Origin: an archaeon
Lineage (GTDB): Archaea; Iainarchaeota; Iainarchaeia; Iainarchaeales; GCA-2688035
NCBI GenBank assembly: GCA_030745815.1
Contig: JASLNX010000007.1
Location: 1-8,438, forward strand
Direction: 5' to 3'
DNA: 8,438 bases
Shown: positions 5,949 to 8,438 of the stretch, one piece after another
Position numbering within the stretch: the stretch's first letter is position 1
How the letters are laid out: every line of letters begins with the position of its first letter
Notes under the pieces: model-generated
Seen by the model: the letters and a program-made list of their open reading frames with translations, nothing else
Told to the model about the DNA's origin: nothing
Database searches by the model: none
Program-made: the position numbers and the translations under genes

Positions 5949-6612
5949 TTTTTTCAAGCTCCTTTCTCATTTCTTCAACCAAGAGCTGCCCTTGAGCGCT
6001 CTCTTTCCCTTTCCCCAAAGAAGCAAATGTAAACACTGCTCCTGCTTTAATACTCTCTATTCTGCTACTTATTCCTTTCTGCCCCATACAAAATCCAATA
6101 ATTTTCTTTCCAGAGGCCTTTGCGGTCTCAACAAGCTTCAAAATTGCGTTGTTGTCAGATTCGTTGCGAGCAAATGTTACTATCTTAAAAATATCCGGAG
6201 CAAAGGACGAATCCATTAAGTCCAACAGTTTAACAAGCTCTTCAAAGGAAGGGGTTTTTTCAAAGTCGTGGTGTGAAAGAATTACTGCAGTTCCCCCTTT
6301 TTCATAAATGATATCTGCAATAACTTCTTTGTCCTCGTCAAAGTCAAGGTCAACAAAGTGTGCGTTAAGAGCAATTGCTTTTCTAAGAATAAACATTCTT
6401 TCAGTCGGCTCAACCGCTGCACCGAAATTTTTGTTGCGGTAAGTTACAATAACCGGCTTTTGGCATTTTTCCAAAAGCTCTTCAAGAATTGTTTCGTTAA
6501 CCTCTTGCAAAAAGTCAAGGCGAAGTTCTATAATGTCTGCTTTTGAGTTCGCAACCTCAATGTCTTCAAGCGCGCTATCAAAGTTTTCAGCAGTTATTGG
6601 AACGGCAATCAT
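5941..6612 (-). CDS. aroD: 3-dehydroquinate dehydratase, type I
   Basis: A 223-residue type I (Schiff-base) dehydroquinase converting 3-dehydroquinate to 3-dehydroshikimate. Motifs: IIELRLD (27-33, with Glu29 and Arg31 binding substrate), YRN (58-60), LSHHDFEKTP (112-121) with catalytic His115, the Schiff-base Lys143 in DIFKIVTFA, Arg184 in GISSRIES, and TFASLGKGKESAQGQL (195-210), which closes the active site. Length is slightly below the bacterial ~250 and typical of the compact form often seen in archaea. The ATG directly abuts the aroB stop (TAA then ATG), with a perfect GGAGG at 6621-6625, 8 nt before it. The gene sits between aroB and aroE in reaction order, and its stop overlaps the aroE start by 8 nt. 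Confidence 0.95.
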   Translation of the reverse strand: MIAVPITAENFDSALEDIEVANSKADIIELRLDFLQEVNETILEELLEKCQKPVIVTYRNKNFGAAVEPTERMFILRKAIALNAHFVDLDFDEDKEVIADIIYEKGGTAVILSHHDFEKTPSFEELVKLLDLMDSSFAPDIFKIVTFARNESDNNAILKLVETAKASGKKIIGFCMGQKGISSRIESIKAGAVFTFASLGKGKESAQGQLLVEEMRKELEKNA

Positions 6613-7716
6613 TTAAGCCCCCTCCAAAACGCTTGAAACAATTTTTTCGTCAACCTCTATTCCGTAACCGCCATCAACAGTTTTCATTGAACCAATTGAC
6701 GAAGGCAAGGCAAAAACTAATGCCTTACTGTCTGACTTTTTGTCCCTTTGCATTGCCTCAATTATTTCCTTTGAAGGGTACTTTGGAAGGTTTGTTGACA
6801 AGGAAAATGATTCCAGCAAATTATTTTGCCTTTTAACAGCGTCTGCTGAAATAAATCCAAGAGCTTGAGAAATTGCTGCTTCGGCGGCCATTCCAATTGA
6901 AACCGCTTGGCCGTGTGAAAATTTTGAATAATTGCCCAAGAGCTCTATTGCGTGGCCAACTGTATGCCCATAATTCACAATTTTCCTAAGATTTTGCTCC
7001 AACTCATCCTTTTCAACGATTTTGGCCTTGATTTCACAGTTTTTTGCCACCAACTGCTCTAAAATAGGCAAATCCTTGCCCAAAATCCTTTCCTTATTTG
7101 CCTCAATAAAATCAAAAAGTGCTTTGTTCGCAATAACAGCATGCTTTATGGATTCAGCCATTCCAATAGACATCTGGGCGTCTGGAAGGGACTTAAGGCA
7201 GGCAATATCTGCAAAAACGGCTTTTGGTTGATAAAAGGCCCCGCAAGAATTCTTTCCGCCAACAAGGTCCACTGCAACTTTTCCTCCAATACTTGAATCA
7301 ACCATTGCAAGAAGAGTTGTTGGAACCTGAACATAAGAAATTCCCCTCATATAAGTTGCTGCAACAAAGCCGGCTAAGTCTCCTGTGACTCCGCCACCAA
7401 GAGCAATTACTGCCGACTTTCTATTAAATCCCAATTCAAGCATCTTGTTCTGGATGCCTTCAAGAACAGAAAGGGCTTTACTTTTCTCCCCAACCGGGAA
7501 CGAAAAAAGCGAAGCATTTAATCCAGCTGCCTTAAGGTCTGCAACAAGCTTTTCTCCAAAAAGTTTTGCAGTTGAAGAATCACAAATTACAGCGTAATTG
7601 TTTCCAATTGGACCGGACGACAAAATTGAAGGAATTTTTTCAAGCAACCCCTCTTCAATGAAAATTTTGTAAGAACGATTTGCCCCAGCAGTCAATTTAA
7701 CTTCAACACTTTGCAT
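6613..7716 (-). CDS. aroB: 3-dehydroquinate synthase (NAD- and metal-dependent, classical AroB)
   Basis: A 367-residue classical DHQ synthase that cyclises DAHP to 3-dehydroquinate using NAD and a divalent metal. Motifs in order: PVGEKSK (74-80), NAD-binding GGGVTGD (107-113), YMRGI (122-126), QVPTTLLAMVDSSIGGK (130-146), GGKN (153-156), metal ligand Glu188 in MAES, then NYGHTVGHAIE (248-258) with His251 and SHGQAV (267-272) with His268. All residues expected for activity appear intact, and length is normal. It is distinct from the archaeal DHQ synthase II that works with the ADH/aspartate-semialdehyde route, so this organism should enter the pathway through DAHP. The ATG overlaps the aroK stop by one base (TTTAATG), with AAGGGGTG ending 5 nt before it. 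Confidence 0.97.
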   Translation of the reverse strand: MQSVEVKLTAGANRSYKIFIEEGLLEKIPSILSSGPIGNNYAVICDSSTAKLFGEKLVADLKAAGLNASLFSFPVGEKSKALSVLEGIQNKMLELGFNRKSAVIALGGGVTGDLAGFVAATYMRGISYVQVPTTLLAMVDSSIGGKVAVDLVGGKNSCGAFYQPKAVFADIACLKSLPDAQMSIGMAESIKHAVIANKALFDFIEANKERILGKDLPILEQLVAKNCEIKAKIVEKDELEQNLRKIVNYGHTVGHAIELLGNYSKFSHGQAVSIGMAAEAAISQALGFISADAVKRQNNLLESFSLSTNLPKYPSKEIIEAMQRDKKSDSKALVFALPSSIGSMKTVDGGYGIEVDEKIVSSVLEGA

Positions 7717-8249
7717 TAAAGCACCCCTTCATCTTTTAGAAAGGAAATTAGTTTACCAGGGATTTCCTGAAGCATCATACCCCTAATATCAAACTTGTAG
7801 TCTGCAGCCTTTTCGTAAACCGGTTTTCTTTTCTCAAGCTCACGATTCATACTCCCTTCAAGATCTTCAGGGTTAAGAAATGCAGGAATTCCTCTTGCCC
7901 GGATTCTTCCAAGCATTGCCTTAGGCTCTTCAATTAAATAAATTATCTTAGAGCGCTCTTTAAGGAGCTTGTGGTTCTTAAAAAAGATCATGGTTCCGCC
8001 GCCTGTTGCAATAATGCAATTGTCCAACAACGCAGCTTCTTCACCAGCTTGGTTTTCAAGTTCACGGAAAAATTTCTTTCCGTGGTTTGCATAAATTTCC
8101 CTAAAAGAACTTTTCTTACCGTGCTCTTTTTCATAAATTTCCTCAATCAAGTCATCCAAATCAACAAAGCGCATTCCAAGTTCTTTAGCAAGGCCTCTGC
8201 CAACCGCACTCTTTCCGCTTGCCTTAAATCCAATCAGCACAAGATTCAT
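7716..8249 (-). CDS. aroK: Shikimate kinase, bacterial P-loop (AroK/AroL) type
   Basis: A 177-residue P-loop kinase that phosphorylates shikimate at the 3-hydroxyl with ATP. Visible: Walker A GFKASGKS (7-14), FVDLDDLIE (28-36, Asp32 equivalent to the shikimate-binding Asp34 of characterised enzymes), FFRELE (60-65, Arg62), the Gly-rich TGGG (82-85), lid segment RIRARGIPAF (115-124), and RKPVYEKAAD (141-150), whose Arg141 matches the C-terminal substrate-binding Arg. Length matches bacterial AroK. Most archaea with this pathway use an unrelated GHMP-superfamily shikimate kinase, so this bacterial-type enzyme is notable if the host is an archaeon. Its ATG overlaps the aroA stop (ATGA); GGAG at 8258-8261 lies 8 nt before the start. 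Confidence 0.95.
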   Translation of the reverse strand: MNLVLIGFKASGKSAVGRGLAKELGMRFVDLDDLIEEIYEKEHGKKSSFREIYANHGKKFFRELENQAGEEAALLDNCIIATGGGTMIFFKNHKLLKERSKIIYLIEEPKAMLGRIRARGIPAFLNPEDLEGSMNRELEKRKPVYEKAADYKFDIRGMMLQEIPGKLISFLKDEGVL

Positions 8250-8438
8250 TGTAAAATCTCCATTTTGGCCCCAAGGCCATTCATTAAATCAAAGTAGGGT
8301 GGAAAAGTTACTTTAACCGCTTCAGCAGTGGCCACTTCAGTCTGGCCAGAAGCATTCATTCCGGCAACTGACAAAGCCATTACAACCCTGTGATCAGAGT
8401 GCCCACTAAGTTTAGCGCCGTGCAAATTGCTTTTCCTA
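8246..8438 (-). CDS. aroA: EPSP synthase (3-phosphoshikimate 1-carboxyvinyltransferase), C-terminal fragment
   Basis: The minus strand from the right edge has an open frame for 63 residues ending in TGA at 8246-8248. It contains HGAKLSGHSDHRVVMALSVA, matching the conserved DHR-x-x-MA motif near the end of EPSP synthase, then a terminal stretch TFPPYFDLMNGLGAK, like the SFP-x-F-x-x-L-x-x-LG ending of the family. The enzyme transfers enolpyruvyl from phosphoenolpyruvate to shikimate 3-phosphate. Most of the gene (about 360 residues) lies beyond the window. The 4-nt ATGA overlap with aroK and its place at the head of the visible operon support the assignment. Confidence 0.93.
   Translation of the reverse strand, partial: RKSNLHGAKLSGHSDHRVVMALSVAGMNASGQTEVATAEAVKVTFPPYFDLMNGLGAKMEILQ

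Noticed and set aside
5949..5957. TTG start for aroE giving three extra residues
   Set aside because: The AAGGAG ribosome site is only 1 nt from TTG but 10 nt from the ATG at 5948, and the extra residues add nothing conserved.
1..8438. CRISPR array, insertion sequence, integrase or rRNA
   Set aside because: No regularly spaced repeats, transposase or integrase motifs, terminal inverted repeats or rRNA-like sequence were seen on either strand.

Overview
The window looks like part of a compact, AT-rich archaeal genome, probably from a small-genome uncultivated lineage. This is an inference and not certain. It rests on three points. The first genes of transcription units (1241+, 2946-, 3108+) have no Shine-Dalgarno motif, and each has an A/T box about 26-35 nt before its ATG, as in archaeal TATA-driven leaderless or short-leader transcripts. 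Genes inside operons carry clear GGAG-type ribosome sites 5-10 nt before the start and are packed with 1-8 nt overlaps. Several proteins, notably AroK and AroB, are of bacterial type, so transfer from bacteria or a bacterial host remains possible.

Layout, left to right. (1) Plus strand, 1-1192: the 3' end of carB (carbamoyl-phosphate synthase large subunit), overlapping by one base an AlkD-type DNA alkylation repair gene. (2) 1241-1897: a short-chain dehydrogenase/reductase gene with its own promoter, followed by a strong stem-loop plus T-run terminator. (3) 1984-2946, minus strand: a solitary glycosyltransferase resembling GT23 alpha-1,6-fucosyltransferases. (4) 3108-4042, plus strand: two overlapping orphan genes for basic, mostly helical proteins of unknown function. 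(5) 4069-8438, minus strand: a shikimate-pathway operon, transcribed as aroA (partial, entering from the right edge), aroK, aroB, aroD, aroE, aroC.

The aro operon encodes all six steps from DAHP to chorismate: AroB makes 3-dehydroquinate, AroD 3-dehydroshikimate, AroE shikimate, AroK shikimate 3-phosphate, AroA EPSP and AroC chorismate. No DAHP synthase or alternative aromatic precursor gene lies in the window, so the entry step must be encoded elsewhere or beyond the right edge. Two active-site departures are visible. AroC has Gln at the position of the His that is invariant in characterised chorismate synthases (RPGQAD instead of RPGHAD/RPSHAD). AroE has Gly at the second serine of its shikimate-binding Ser-x-Ser motif. 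The least explained part of the window is the two-gene orphan operon at 3108-4042. I see no rRNA, tRNA, CRISPR array, insertion sequence or integrase.
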